64,000 nt of DNA from Phycicoccus avicenniae_A. GTDB taxonomy: Bacteria; Actinomycetota; Actinomycetes; Actinomycetales; Dermatophilaceae. Each line of letters opens with the position of its first letter. Within the stretch, counting starts at the first letter, position 1. The DNA is taken from the NCBI RefSeq assembly GCF_050496545.1, contig NZ_JBNVZV010000023.1:1-64000 (forward strand). The letters are read 5' to 3'. The notes under the pieces were generated by a model, which searched no databases, was not told the DNA's origin, and was given only the letters and a program-made list of their open reading frames with translations. Made by a program: the position numbers and the translations under genes. Of this stretch, positions 33,125-41,744 are shown piece by piece.

Positions 33125-34137
33125 CAGCGGTCCTCGAGCAGCAGGGCGCCGAGGGCGGCGAGGTCGCGCTCTGCGTGGTGCTGACGCAGGTAGACCGTGA
33201 GGTCGGCGACGCGGCGCGCGTGCTCCTCGTCGTGGGTCAGCGGGGCGGGCCCGAGGGCGTGGCCGACGATGGTGAGGACCTCCTCCGCGGCGCGCGTGAC
33301 GACGGCGCGGGTGCGGGCGGCGAGCACCGCCCCGGCAGGCCCGTCGGCCCGACCGGCAGCGATGTCGTCGGCCGCGGCCCGCAGCGAGAGCAGGGCGCCG
33401 TGCAGGAGGTGGTCGACGGTCCCGAGGTGGAGCAGGGCGACCTGGTCCGGCGGGCGCCGCTCGGCGGCATCGCGCAGGGCGCCGGCCAGCGCAGCGGCCG
33501 CACCGAACCAGACGGCGGCCACGCCGATGCCGCCCCAGGCGAACCCGGGCCGCTCGAGGTACCAGTCGGCGTCGCCGACGGGGACCGCCGGCACGTCGTC
33601 CATCGCGAGCGAGCCGGTGGTGACCGCGGCGAGGCCGCGGGAGACCCAGGACGACGTGGCGTGCGCGACGCCGGGGCGGTGGAGGCCGACGGCGTGCATC
33701 GTCTCGCGCCCCTCCCGCGTCGTCGTCACGAGGGCGTGGCTGACGACGGTCGCGAGCGAGCACCACGCCTTCGTCCCGTCGAGGCGGTCGAGGCCTTCCC
33801 GACCCCGGCTGGCGACGAGCCCGGTGCCGGGGGCGCGGGCGGCGTAGACACCGAACGTGCTCGTGGCGTCCACGCCGACCGCCGAGAGGTCGGGGTCGCC
33901 CGCCTGCGCGAGGATCGCGACCGCGTCGAGGTGGGGCTCCAGGGCGCGGGCGGCCGTCAGGTCGAGGCTGCCGAGCGTGGCGAGGACGGCGAGGTAGCGC
34001 CAGGGGTCGGCGCGCAGGCCGGCGGCCACGGGGGCGAACCGGTCGGCACCGGCGAGGACCTGCTCGGGGGTCGGCTGCTCCGCGGGCAGGACGACGGCGT
34101 CGTCGGCCCACTCCTCGGCCCGCCACACCGTGCCCAC
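33124..34137 (-). CDS. Acyl-CoA dehydrogenase-like flavoprotein
   Basis: A 337-residue protein with the acyl-CoA dehydrogenase fold but short N- and C-terminal domains. Recognisable are GVYAARAPGTGLVA, LDGTKAWCSLATVVSHALVTTT (middle beta-domain), LDRLDGTKA, GFAWGGIGVAAVWFGAAAALA (start of the C-terminal helices) and HLGTVDHLL. A catalytic Glu cannot be assigned. GTG at 34137 is the first start that fits (GTVWRAEEWADDAVVLP). It is the first gene of the operon with the deacetylase-methyltransferase and GT2. The grouping recurs, as I recall, in other actinomycetes, but its product is not known to me. Confidence 0.75.
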   Translation of the reverse strand: MGTVWRAEEWADDAVVLPAEQPTPEQVLAGADRFAPVAAGLRADPWRYLAVLATLGSLDLTAARALEPHLDAVAILAQAGDPDLSAVGVDATSTFGVYAARAPGTGLVASRGREGLDRLDGTKAWCSLATVVSHALVTTTREGRETMHAVGLHRPGVAHATSSWVSRGLAAVTTGSLAMDDVPAVPVGDADWYLERPGFAWGGIGVAAVWFGAAAALAGALRDAAERRPPDQVALLHLGTVDHLLHGALLSLRAAADDIAAGRADGPAGAVLAARTRAVVTRAAEEVLTIVGHALGPAPLTHDEEHARRVADLTVYLRQHHAERDLAALGALLLEDR

Positions 34138-34227
34138 GCTCGCCCACCGTCCCGGCAGGCCCGCACCGCCTCCGCCGGGCGCGGAGCGGTGACCTGCCGC
34201 CGGGGCCCTACCCCGGGTCCGGCGGCG

Positions 34228-34704
34228 TCAACCGCCGGTGGGTCGGTCGCGGCCCGCGTCGGTGCCGAACCCCAGGCGGGCGGTGCGCTCCTCGGCGGTC
34301 TCGGTCTCCTGGAACAGGGTGATCTGGAGCCCGGCCGGGGCGTCGAGCCGGGCGTTGAGCGAGCGCCACGGCGTCATCACCGGCCGGGCGACGACGTGGG
34401 CGCCGGCCGCCTCGAGCCGGTCGGTGGCGGCGGCGGAGTCGTCGACCTCGAAGGCGAGGCGGATGTGGGGACTGACGGCACCATCGGCCTCCACGGCGTC
34501 GATGGCCCGCTTGTGAGCCGGGCTCGCGAGCTCGAGGGTCGCGCGGCCGGCATCGAGGATGGCGACGCGGTCGTCGCCGCCCTCGGCGAAGGCGGCGAGC
34601 TCGGGCATCCCGAGGACGTCGCGGAAGAAGTGCACCGCCGTGTCGTGGTCCTCGGCCTCGACGACGACGCGCAGCTGGCGGACGGGGTGCTCGGTGGCTT
34701 CCAT
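34228..34704 (-). CDS. VOC (glyoxalase/bleomycin-resistance) family protein
   Basis: A 158-residue protein of the vicinal oxygen chelate fold, with paired beta-alpha-beta-beta-beta modules: RQLRVVVEAEDHDTAVHFFRDVLGMPELA, RVAILDAGRATLELA, IRLAFEVDDSAAATDRLEAAGA and NARLDAPAGLQITLFQ. Such proteins bind a metal and act on small substrates or bind toxins. ATG at 34704 (MEATEHPVRQ) is preferred; in-frame ATGs at 34715 and 34734 add a few residues. It lies 40 bases downstream of the alpha-glucosidase gene on the same strand. The ligand is unknown. Confidence 0.82.
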   Translation of the reverse strand: MEATEHPVRQLRVVVEAEDHDTAVHFFRDVLGMPELAAFAEGGDDRVAILDAGRATLELASPAHKRAIDAVEADGAVSPHIRLAFEVDDSAAATDRLEAAGAHVVARPVMTPWRSLNARLDAPAGLQITLFQETETAEERTARLGFGTDAGRDRPTGG

Positions 34705-34743
34705 GCCGACCAGCATCCCGCGCGGTCCCGACACCGCTGGGGC

Positions 34744-36334
34744 TCAGGCGCGCTCGAAGACCCCGTAGGCGAAGCCGGATGCCTCGGCGCGACCGTCGGC
34801 GAGGTGCACGCCCTCGACCTCGAGGGAGCGCGCGTCGTCCCAGCCCTCGGGGAGGTCGGTGGCGGCCGGCTCGCGGCGGGGGTTGAGGACGACGAGATGG
34901 GTGCCGCCGCGCACGTAGGCGAAGGGGTAGTCCTCGGTGAGGACCTCGAGGCTTCCGCCCGGCTGGAGGGCCGGCGTCGCGTGCCGGAGCGCGAGCAGCC
35001 GCCGCACGAGGTGGAGCAGGGAGCTCTCGTCGGCCCGCTGGGTGGCGACGTCGGGGCGGTCGGGCGAGGGGTCGAGGGGGAGGTAGAAGTCCTCCTCGGG
35101 CACGGTGGAGAAGCCGGCGCCGGGGCCGGGCTCCCACTGCATCGGTGTGCGAGAACCGGTTCGGTTGTTCGTGGGCGAGAGGATGCTGCCCTCGGTGTCG
35201 GGGAGGCCCTCGACGTAGCGCATCCCGATCTCGTCGCCGTAGTAGATCGTCGGCAGGCTCGGCCAGGTGGCGACGAGCGCGAACGCCGCACGCGCCTGCT
35301 GCGCGGTGCGCGGGCTGTTGACGAGGCGCGCGTAGTCGTGGTTGGCCGTGGGGAGGGCGGTGTGTCCGCCGTCGACGCCGATGGCCTCGACTGCGGCCCG
35401 CCACTCGCGCAGGAAGGTGTCGACGCCGCCGCTGCCCTCGGGGTCGAAGAAGTAGCGACCCGTGTCGGACCAGTTGGGGTCGTGCGTGCCGATCCCGGTG
35501 TGCCACAGCGATCGCAGAGCCGGCCTGTCGAACTGGAGGAAGAAGTCGACGTGGAAGCCGGCCGGGACGGCGACGGCGGGGTCGCCCCACTCGGAGAACA
35601 GCACCTTGTCGGGGTGCTCGGTGTCGAGCCAGTCGCGCATCTCGCCCCAGAGCCGGCCGGTCTCGACCTTGCCGGGGTCGTCCTTGACGAGCGAGCCGGC
35701 CATGTCGACGCGGAACCCGCTGACGCCGAGGTCGAACCAGTGCGCCATGACGTCGCGCAGGGCCTGGCGGTTGGCCCGCGGCCCCTCGGCGTCGACGGCG
35801 TCGCGCCACGGCTCGGCGTCGTTCGGGCGGGCGTAGCCGAAGTTGAGCGCCGGCTGGCAGGGGTAGAAGTTCAGCTGGTAGTAGCCGCCTCGGCGGCCGG
35901 GGACGGGGCACCAGATGCCCGCGGGGTGGCCGACCTTCGCGTTGCCGATGTACCGGTGGTCGTTCGGGTCGTCGGCCCATTCGCGGAACCACGGGTGCTG
36001 GTCGCTGGTGTGGCCGGCCACGAGGTCGAGGAGCACCCGGATGCCGCGGCTGCGCGCGGCGTCGACGAAGGCCGCGAGGTCGTCGTTGGTGCCGTACCGG
36101 GGGGCGACGCTGAGGTAGTCGCTGACGTCGTAGCCCGCGTCGGCGAACGGCGAGGCGAACAGCGGGCTGAACCAGACGGCGTCGACCCCGAGCCACTCGA
36201 GGTGGTCGAGGTGCTGCTGTGCGCCGGCGAGATCGCCGATGCCGTCACCGTTCGAGTCCGCGAAGGTCTGCGGGTAGATCTGGTGGAGGACCGAGTTCGC
36301 CAGCCACGACGGCTGCGGGCGGGGGGCTGCTCAT
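34744..36334 (-). pseudogene. GH13 alpha-glucosidase with 5' frameshift
   Basis: A retaining alpha-glucosidase or oligo-1,6-glucosidase that would cleave malto- or isomalto-oligosaccharides. The frame open to 34744 encodes VLHQIYPQTFADSNGDGIGD, VDAVWFSPLFASPFADAGYD, GFRVDMAGSL (nucleophile Asp), VLFSEWGDP (acid/base Glu), PTANHDYARL and a C-terminal beta domain. This frame has no ATG, GTG or TTG before 36036, which would remove the first barrel strands. The natural start, ATG at 36334 with GAGG upstream, is out of frame by one base because of a G6 run at 36321-36326; five G would restore SSPRPQPSWLANSVLHQ. Either a real mutation, a slippage-switchable gene or a sequence error. Confidence 0.82.
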
Positions 36335-36466
36335 CGCCTCACCCTAGCCAGCCGGAGGCCGGCGCGGGCTGCTCGGTCATCCACAGGTGTGGTCCTACCC
36401 GGCCTCCGTCCACAGGCGAGCTCTCGGGCCCGGGGCGCTGTCAGTGGTGGGTGGGATGATGGTCAC

Positions 36467-37903
36467 ATGTCAACGGGGACAGCCGAACTCGCGGAGCGTC
36501 GCTCCGTGATGGAGGCTGCCGGGGACGCGTTGACCGGGTTCGGTGAGGTGCTGACCGCCGCGTCGGGGGCGGAGCTGGGCGAGCTGCTCGCGGTGGCCGA
36601 CCGGTTGGCGGCGTTGGCCTCGGCGGCGCGGGTCGCGCTCGCGGTGGAGGCGACCCGGCGGGGGGAGGTGGCCGGGTCCGAGGTCCAGGCGTGGCTGCGG
36701 CAGCACGCGCCGTCGCTGCGGCAGGGCGGCGCGGCGTCGGTGGCGCGGATCGCCGTGGACGTCTCGGCGTGCGGGTCGGCCTTGACCGGTGGCGGTGCGG
36801 TCCCGGACGAGGACAGCCCGCTCGGGATCGTCTGGGATGCGGTGCGCGAGGGCGCCCTGGAGGCCGGGACCGGGTGCACGGTGCTGCGGGAGGTCACCCG
36901 CCTGACGCCGCTGCTCCAGGACCAGGCCCTCCCGACCGTGGCCACCGGCCTGGTCGAGCTGGCGGCCGAGCACGGGACGTCCACGATGCGGAGGCTACGA
37001 CCGCGGCTGCTCGCCGACTTCGGCCACCACGGCGCCCTGGACGACCTACAGGCCCGGTTGGAGTCCTCGGCCCGCCTGTCGATGCCACACGTGGAGTCCG
37101 GGGACCTGACGGAGTACCAGCTGTGGATGACCCCGGAGCAGGCCGCCACCCTCGAAGCCGCGATCGGGCCACTGTCGGCGCCCCGCCCCAACGAGGAGAC
37201 CGGCGAGAAGGACCTGCGCCCGGCCGGGCAGCGCCGCGTCGAAGCCCTCACCGAGGTCTGCTCGACCGCCAGTGGCGTCGCGGCCGGGACCAAGGCCGGG
37301 TCGCCGGCCACGCTGCACCTCACGATGACCCTGACCGACCTCCAGCCCACCACCGGCGCCGGACAGGTCCTGGCCTCCACCGCCGGCGGCACCCTGCTGG
37401 CACCCGAGACCGTGCGGCGCCTGGCCTGCGATGCCACGCTCGTCCCGCACCTGCTCGACCTCACCGGGGCACCCCTGGCCCTCGGCGCGGCCGTGCGCCG
37501 GTTCACGACCCCGCAGCGCCACCACCTCTGGCTGCGCGACCGGCGCTGCACCTACCCCGGCTGCACCGCCCCCGCCGCCTGGACCCGCGCCCACCACGTC
37601 CAGCACTGGGCCGACGGCGGACCCACCGACGTCACCAACGGCGCCCTGCTCTGCCAGCGCCACCACACCACCGTCCACCGCCGCCGACTCTGGGCCGAAG
37701 TCCGAAACCAACCCGACGAACGCGGCCGCCACGTCATCTGGGACCTCACCCACGGCTCCTACGACCGCGCCCTCGCCGCCCTCCCCCCACCCCGACCGAA
37801 CACTCACCCGCCATCACCCGACACCGAGCACGACGACGACCTCGACCAGTGGTGGGACGAACTCCCCTTCGACCACGACTGGTGGGGCACCCCCGCCGCC
37901 TGA
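36467..37903 (+). CDS. DUF222 / HNH endonuclease (13E12-type)
   Basis: A 478-residue protein. The N-terminal ~330 residues are the helical DUF222 domain (ELGELLAVADRLAALASAARVAL through VEALTEVCST). The C-terminus carries an HNH nuclease: DRRCTYPGCTAPAAWTRAHH, ADGGPTDVTNGALLCQRHHTTVH, with paired Cys for structural zinc. ATG at 36467 follows GGTGGGATGATGG. The family is abundant and repeated in actinobacterial genomes, behaves like a mobile or selfish gene, and has no firm function. Hairpin repeats follow its stop and flank the next 3.7 kb. Confidence 0.9.
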   Translation: MSTGTAELAERRSVMEAAGDALTGFGEVLTAASGAELGELLAVADRLAALASAARVALAVEATRRGEVAGSEVQAWLRQHAPSLRQGGAASVARIAVDVSACGSALTGGGAVPDEDSPLGIVWDAVREGALEAGTGCTVLREVTRLTPLLQDQALPTVATGLVELAAEHGTSTMRRLRPRLLADFGHHGALDDLQARLESSARLSMPHVESGDLTEYQLWMTPEQAATLEAAIGPLSAPRPNEETGEKDLRPAGQRRVEALTEVCSTASGVAAGTKAGSPATLHLTMTLTDLQPTTGAGQVLASTAGGTLLAPETVRRLACDATLVPHLLDLTGAPLALGAAVRRFTTPQRHHLWLRDRRCTYPGCTAPAAWTRAHHVQHWADGGPTDVTNGALLCQRHHTTVHRRRLWAEVRNQPDERGRHVIWDLTHGSYDRALAALPPPRPNTHPPSPDTEHDDDLDQWWDELPFDHDWWGTPAA

Positions 37904-37937
37904 CCGTCGAACCATCGCTCATGCCGATGAGCGGGAA

Positions 37938-37967
37938 CTTCCGCGTCATCCCAGAGATGACGGGAAG
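37938..37967. repeat. Hairpin related to the island-flanking repeats
   Basis: CTTCCGCGTCATC (37938-37950) pairs with GATGACGGGAAG (37956-37967) around CCAGA, with one mismatch region. Its ACTTCCGCGTCATCCC core recurs at 38005 and 41751. It lies 35 bases after the DUF222-HNH stop and may serve as its terminator. Confidence 0.6.
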
Positions 37968-37999
37968 GTGGCAGATGGCGGGGTTGCATCTCAGTCACC

Positions 38000-38035
38000 A
38001 GCCGACTTCCGCGTCATCCCGTTGAAGACGCGGAA
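38000..38035. repeat. Left flanking repeat of the 38-41.7 kb island
   Basis: AGCCGACTTCCGCGTCATCC then GTTGAAGACGCGGAA. It contains the inverted repeat TTCCGCGTC / GACGCGGAA (38007-38015 and 38027-38035). A near copy occurs in the same orientation at 41745-41779; upstream of both is a shared GGGGTTG(C/T)AT. Confidence 0.65.
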
Positions 38036-38085
38036 CTTCCGGAACCGCCGCAATCCGCTGGGTGGTGCGCCGATGCGAACGCACC

Positions 38086-38541
38086 TCATCCGTCGGTCCA
38101 GTACTCGTCGAACGGCAACCCATGCTGGTGAAGTGCGTAGTTGGCTGACCACCGAACATCGGGATCCGTGTCGAAAGCCGCGACTTCGAGGCTGGACTGA
38201 ACGGCGCGCGTCGGGAAGTCGACGAGCCGCATGACGGCTGTGCCCCTCACTTCAGGCTGGGCGTCGGCGGAAGCCAGCGCCAGGAGTCGCGACAGCGTCC
38301 CCGGGTGGTCGGGCCACCGAGCAGCCAACCGCACTATCGCTTCGCAGCGAACTCGCCAGTCTGCGTGCCGAGTCCCGCCTTCCAACTCGTCCCACGTATG
38401 CAGAGCCTGCGCAGCTCGCCTGGCGCTCGACCATGCCGCTTGATCTTCGAGGTAGCGCGGATCGTCGTCCTCGATGATTGGGACCGCAATCGGTCCGATC
38501 CTCAGAACGTCAGGCTGATCTTCCGGAGGCAACGTCGCCAC
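38086..38541 (-). CDS. HEAT-repeat-like small protein
   Basis: A 151-residue soluble protein. The C-terminal 90 residues look like two or three HEAT-type helical repeats: DWRVRCEAIVRLAARWPDHP, LASADAQPEVRGTAVMRLVD and DTDPDVRWSANYALHQHG. The N-terminus (DVLRIGPIAVPIIEDDDPRY) is beta-like. Small HEAT-like proteins of this size often serve as immunity proteins in polymorphic-toxin loci, but no toxin is visible here. It is the only gene at the left of the island on this strand. Function unknown. Confidence 0.65.
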   Translation of the reverse strand: MATLPPEDQPDVLRIGPIAVPIIEDDDPRYLEDQAAWSSARRAAQALHTWDELEGGTRHADWRVRCEAIVRLAARWPDHPGTLSRLLALASADAQPEVRGTAVMRLVDFPTRAVQSSLEVAAFDTDPDVRWSANYALHQHGLPFDEYWTDG

Positions 38542-38796
38542 CTACGCATTACACCTGAAGCGGCCCCTAACCCTCACGAATTCGGGGCCAACCGTGCGCT
38601 TATGCCGCGAGGTGCTTGAGCCGTTTGATCGTCTGCTGCCTTTTTCGCTCGCTGTTGACAAGCGGCACCGCTAGCGTCCGAGGTGAGGTCGAAGGCACGG
38701 TGAGGGGCCGGGACCCCTGGGTGCGATTCGGGCCGGCCGACCTCACCCATCTGCTCACCCCGCGGACTGGACATGCGACGTCCGTACGCTGGCGAA

Positions 38797-39054
38797 ATGG
38801 ACGACGCTGAGTGGGATGCGACGAAACGCGCGCTGATCGAAGCCTCCGAGCGTGCAGCAACACTCGCACGCTGCCTCACCGTTGCTCCCGAGCTTGATCG
38901 TTGGAGGGCCGGCGAGGACCTTGGCGGCATGCTGGCAGCCGACGCCTTGGATCAAGCATGCGGAGAGCTGGAGCGGCTCGTCTCAGGCGGCGCTCGTTCG
39001 TTGCTGGACTTGGTCGAACGAATCGCTGAAACCCTGCCCGTGCCGTTGGAGTGA
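38797..39054 (+). CDS. Small helical hypothetical protein, 85 aa
   Basis: ATG at 38797 gives DDAEWDATKRALIEASERA, TLARCLTVAPELDRWRAGED, ADALDQACGELERLVSGG and LLDLVERIAETLPVPLE: mostly amphipathic helices with no signal peptide or motif. ATG at 38773 could add eight residues. Neither start has a strong ribosome site. The protein-like pattern in this frame supports coding. Not recognised. Confidence 0.5.
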   Translation: MDDAEWDATKRALIEASERAATLARCLTVAPELDRWRAGEDLGGMLAADALDQACGELERLVSGGARSLLDLVERIAETLPVPLE

Positions 39055-39086
39055 AACGCACGGACATGCCGCCTTTGGTGCGTTGA

Positions 39087-39458
39087 TCAGACGCCCGTGG
39101 GATACAGCGCAAGACCTGCTGGGGTGACGGCCACTCGTTTGCCAACGACTGCAAGTGGGGGGTCTCCTAGGACGCCAAGGAGGACGACAGCCCCAGCGAC
39201 CCGTATGGTCACGCACTCTCCGTCGACGCCCTCGACACGTCCGACAACATCGGAGCCATGGATACCTTCAATGCGATCGTCGAGGTCGACGTGGCTGCCC
39301 CACTCGAGGCGCCCGAGCAGATCGAGCTCGACGTCATGAACTTGGCCCACCACGGGCAACGTGCCGCTACGCCAAATACCGACTAGCCGTCCCGCCGGCG
39401 AGTCGCACTCGACAAGGGAGTCGGCGACGCGCACCACGTTGACCTGCATGCCGGACAT
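39087..39458 (-). CDS. Beta-rich hypothetical protein, about 123 aa
   Basis: The convincing part begins SGMQVNVVRVADSLVECDSP and continues RLVGIWRSGTLPVVGQVHDV, ELDLLGRLEWGSHV, GRVEGVDGECVTIRVAG and VVLLGVLGDPPLAVVGKRVA: alternating strands with Gly turns and no signal peptide. The frame is open well upstream, but that part lacks protein character. The start is 39458, or 39449 three codons later. The strand pattern resembles small immunity or carbohydrate-binding-like proteins; I do not recognise the family. Confidence 0.55.
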   Translation of the reverse strand: MSGMQVNVVRVADSLVECDSPAGRLVGIWRSGTLPVVGQVHDVELDLLGRLEWGSHVDLDDRIEGIHGSDVVGRVEGVDGECVTIRVAGAVVLLGVLGDPPLAVVGKRVAVTPAGLALYPTGV

Positions 39459-39773
39459 GCTGCCGTCGAGAGACGGTCGCGTGCCACAGCAACGCGGCTC
39501 CGGATTACCGCTCATGCCCCTGTGCGCGTGAACCGACACCGCCCGCGCTGCCATGTAGCTGTGACAGGTCATGCCAGTTCGACGTGTCGTCGTATCACTC
39601 AGTGGGTGGCACGGGGTTGCCGTCGCCGGCGGAGCAGCTGAAGCGCGCGAAGATCCTGTACTCGCAGCGAGGTGCACAGCCCTGGCCGGTATGCGGCAAG
39701 CTTCTGTGACCGGGAGTCGTCGCAGTTGCCGAATGTGCGTGATGGTCGAGCACGGAACTGGGAGCATCCTCGA
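39459..39773. other. Intergenic, nothing convincing
   Basis: Frames here give Cys/Ser/Arg-rich translations without pattern. It lies between the divergent genes ending at 39458 and starting at 39774 and probably holds both promoters. Confidence 0.4.
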
Positions 39774-40013
39774 GTGGCCGACGACTCGCCCTTACCTGAG
39801 ACCTTGACGCTGGACGAGGCGTATCGAGCCGCCTTCGTCATGACGGACATGTACGTCGCACTGGAGTCCAGCCCCGATAGCGGCCTTGTGCTGTTTCAGC
39901 AGTACCTGCGGTCGGACCCGGCCCGCTGGGACGACTGGAAACAGGCAGTCCGAGCTGCGTTGAAGCCAAACGGCGGCACGGATCCACTCCTGGTAAACCT
40001 GCATCGCGACTGA
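39774..40013 (+). CDS. Small acidic hypothetical protein, 79 aa
   Basis: GTG at 39774 follows GGGAG at a slightly long spacing. The product is ADDSPLPETLTLDEAYRAAF, VMTDMYVALESSPDSGLVLF, QQYLRSDPARWDDWKQAVRA then a short tail: acidic and helical, a size and composition common among immunity proteins. The upstream part of the open frame is not protein-like. Not recognised. Confidence 0.55.
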   Translation: MADDSPLPETLTLDEAYRAAFVMTDMYVALESSPDSGLVLFQQYLRSDPARWDDWKQAVRAALKPNGGTDPLLVNLHRD

Positions 40014-40058
40014 ACCCGTGATCCGCAAACGCCGCGAGCAGGTACGCGCGGGCTGGAC

Positions 40059-40409
40059 GTGAGGCAGAGTCAGCCCGTGCGAATCGAAGGCCCCCTCCCG
40101 TTCCGCGGATACGTGGTGTGGCTGACTCGCGAGCAAGGAGGTCGGGACTCAGGGCCCCCTGCTACGCCGAGTGGCCAGGACTACGCAGCGACCGGATACG
40201 TGCCACCAGCGACTGCCGATACCGGCCTCGCGTCTGTGGTTCTCCGCGCCGAAGACCGAACAGCTTGGCGCTCCGCGGCGGCTGCCGGCTGGCTAGTGGT
40301 CCCCAATGACGCGCCCTACCTCGTTCGCGCGGGGGATGTCATGGTCATCACAGAAGGCCGTAGGGTCGTCGCCTACTTCCACGCGGAGTCGATCGCTCCG
40401 CCAGCCTGA
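40059..40409 (+). CDS. Hypothetical protein, 116 aa
   Basis: GTG at 40059 (RQSQPVRIEGPLPFRG) or GTG at 40077 starts a soluble alpha/beta protein with YVVWLTREQGGRDSG, a Gly/Pro/Thr-rich linker, ADTGLASVVLRAEDRTAWRS, WLVVPNDAPYLVRAGDVMVI and RRVVAYFHAESI. There is no signal peptide. The gap to the previous gene is 45 bases, so they may be co-transcribed. Not recognised. Confidence 0.5.
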   Translation: MRQSQPVRIEGPLPFRGYVVWLTREQGGRDSGPPATPSGQDYAATGYVPPATADTGLASVVLRAEDRTAWRSAAAAGWLVVPNDAPYLVRAGDVMVITEGRRVVAYFHAESIAPPA

Positions 40410-40510
40410 GTCGTCTGTTGATGACGCTCAGCGAGCGGGACAAGGCAGGGGCCCGGCGCGAGACGGGAAAGCCCTCGAGTCCGGACGGTGCGGGTGCCAC
40501 AATCGGTGCC

Positions 40511-40930
40511 ATGCGGGGAGAGCTGTGCCAGCGCTGCGGACATCCCATGGCTGCGCACCAACCCGCTGCGTGCGCCTCCTGCGCGCACGAGGAGAGCGCC
40601 GGGACACGGTCCGTCAACGACGTGTGCCGCCCCAGCGTCGGCGCCCAGCAGAGACGGGCCGCCGCGTCGCAAGTGCCGTGGGAGCTGCGCAAGGAGCCGG
40701 GCTGGGCGAGGTGGGCCTCTTGGGCAGCGGGCGTCTCCGTCGCCGCGCTGTGGGGCATCCTGACCTTCGTCCCCGCGTTCCCGGCCCCGCTCGGGCTTGC
40801 GATAGCCGTTCTCGGGCTGATCTTCGCCGCTATCTGGGTGTTCTACGCGGGCCGGGAGCTTGCGCTGTCCGCAGGCCTAGCCATCCGCAATGCCTTCGAC
40901 GCGTGGGAGGGGCGCAGACTGCGCAAGTAG
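40511..40930 (+). CDS. Zinc-ribbon membrane protein, 139 aa
   Basis: ATG at 40511 starts RGELCQRCGHPMAAHQPAAC, ASCAHEE: a CxxC...CxxC zinc ribbon in the first 30 residues. A linker follows, then two transmembrane segments (ASWAAGVSVAALWGILTFVP and PLGLAIAVLGLIFAAIWVFY) and a basic C-terminus (AWEGRRLRK). Zinc-ribbon plus membrane-anchor proteins of this size occur in many actinomycetes without known function. The upstream open frame is possible but not needed. Confidence 0.6.
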   Translation: MRGELCQRCGHPMAAHQPAACASCAHEESAGTRSVNDVCRPSVGAQQRRAAASQVPWELRKEPGWARWASWAAGVSVAALWGILTFVPAFPAPLGLAIAVLGLIFAAIWVFYAGRELALSAGLAIRNAFDAWEGRRLRK

Positions 40931-40990
40931 CTCGCCCGCTCTTGCCGCTAATCAAGAACGCCATCCGGCGACGGCCGTGATACTGGCCGC

Positions 40991-41329
40991 GTGGTGAGGA
41001 ACGTATCCGTCGGCCCCGACTGGAGTGAGCAATGGCCGTCTCCGGTAGCTGATCATTCGTGGGTGAGCGACGACGGTACGGAGTGGCGAATGCGGGGCGG
41101 CCCGATCGGCGAACGCGAGGTTCGGCGGTTGCTGCGGAGACCCAACATCCGGGTGCTTCACGTGTATGGGACTGAGCCTCTGGAGCTCCCGGCGACCGAA
41201 GCAACCGAGGTGCTGGACGCGCTTCAGGATTTCTACGACGGTCGTGCGCAGCCCTTTGCTGACTTCGTTGTGGCTGACTTCCGCAGCAGCAGCCACAACG
41301 TGCTCATCGTGATTGAGGAGTCCTGCTGA
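40991..41329 (+). CDS. Hypothetical protein, first of a tandem paralogue pair
   Basis: GTG at 40991 starts a 112-residue soluble alpha/beta protein: WVSDDGTEWRMRGGPIGERE, VRRLLRRPNIRVLHVYGTEP, LELPATEATEVLDALQDFYD, ADFVVADFRSSSHNVLIVIEE and a final Ser-Cys. The downstream gene repeats this plan: (V/E)RRLLRRPNIRVLHVYG against RARRIMARPEVRVLHCYG, and both end ESC. I do not know the family; size, tandem copies and place suggest a stand-alone immunity-like or regulatory protein (inference). Confidence 0.6.
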   Translation: MVRNVSVGPDWSEQWPSPVADHSWVSDDGTEWRMRGGPIGEREVRRLLRRPNIRVLHVYGTEPLELPATEATEVLDALQDFYDGRAQPFADFVVADFRSSSHNVLIVIEESC

Positions 41330-41340
41330 ATCTTCCGCTC

Positions 41341-41621
41341 ATGCCGCGGACACAGCGATTCAATCGGTGTGTGAGCTGGCACATGCGTGGTGACCGACTC
41401 GAACCCAAGCGCGCCAGGCGCATCATGGCTCGACCCGAAGTCCGGGTCCTCCACTGCTACGGCATGCATCCGAAGGAGGTCTCCGGGGCGGAGCGCCAAG
41501 CGCTGTTCACCCGGATTGAGCAGTTCCTCCAAGGTCATGGGCCAGCGACGAGTACCTTCGACCTGGCCGAGTTCAGGGACGAAGATCGGGCAGGATGCTC
41601 GCTGTCCAGGAGAGCTGCTGA
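41341..41621 (+). pseudogene. Second tandem paralogue, 3' frameshift
   Basis: From ATG 41341 the frame encodes FNRCVSWHMRGDRLEPKRAR, RIMARPEVRVLHCYGMHPKE, VSGAERQALFTRIEQFLQGH and FDLAEFRDEDRAG. It then runs into unlike sequence and a stop at 41656. From 41595 another frame reads MLAVQESC and stops at 41619-41621. The upstream paralogue ends VLIVIEESC at the same distance after its FR, so one base appears lost near 41590-41595. Without the shift the product would be about 94 residues. Confidence 0.6.
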
Positions 41622-41744
41622 CAGAACCGATCCCCCGCGCTACTGCCGCGAACGGTGAAGGGTCGCGTTGTCGAGCACTGGCTTCCCACCGTCCCGGTGA
41701 CGGCGGGGAAACTCGCGCAGGACGGGGTTGTATCCGCGTCAGGA

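Noticed and set aside
34744..36036. Alpha-glucosidase starting at GTG 36036
   Set aside because: This start would delete the first barrel strands including IYPQTF and WFSPLFASP, which are intact upstream in the same frame.
33175..36459. Plus-strand open frame of over 1000 codons opposite the acyl-CoA dehydrogenase to alpha-glucosidase genes
   Set aside because: Mirror frame of GC-rich genes on the minus strand; composition (Gly, Asp, Val, Arg) is typical of such shadows.
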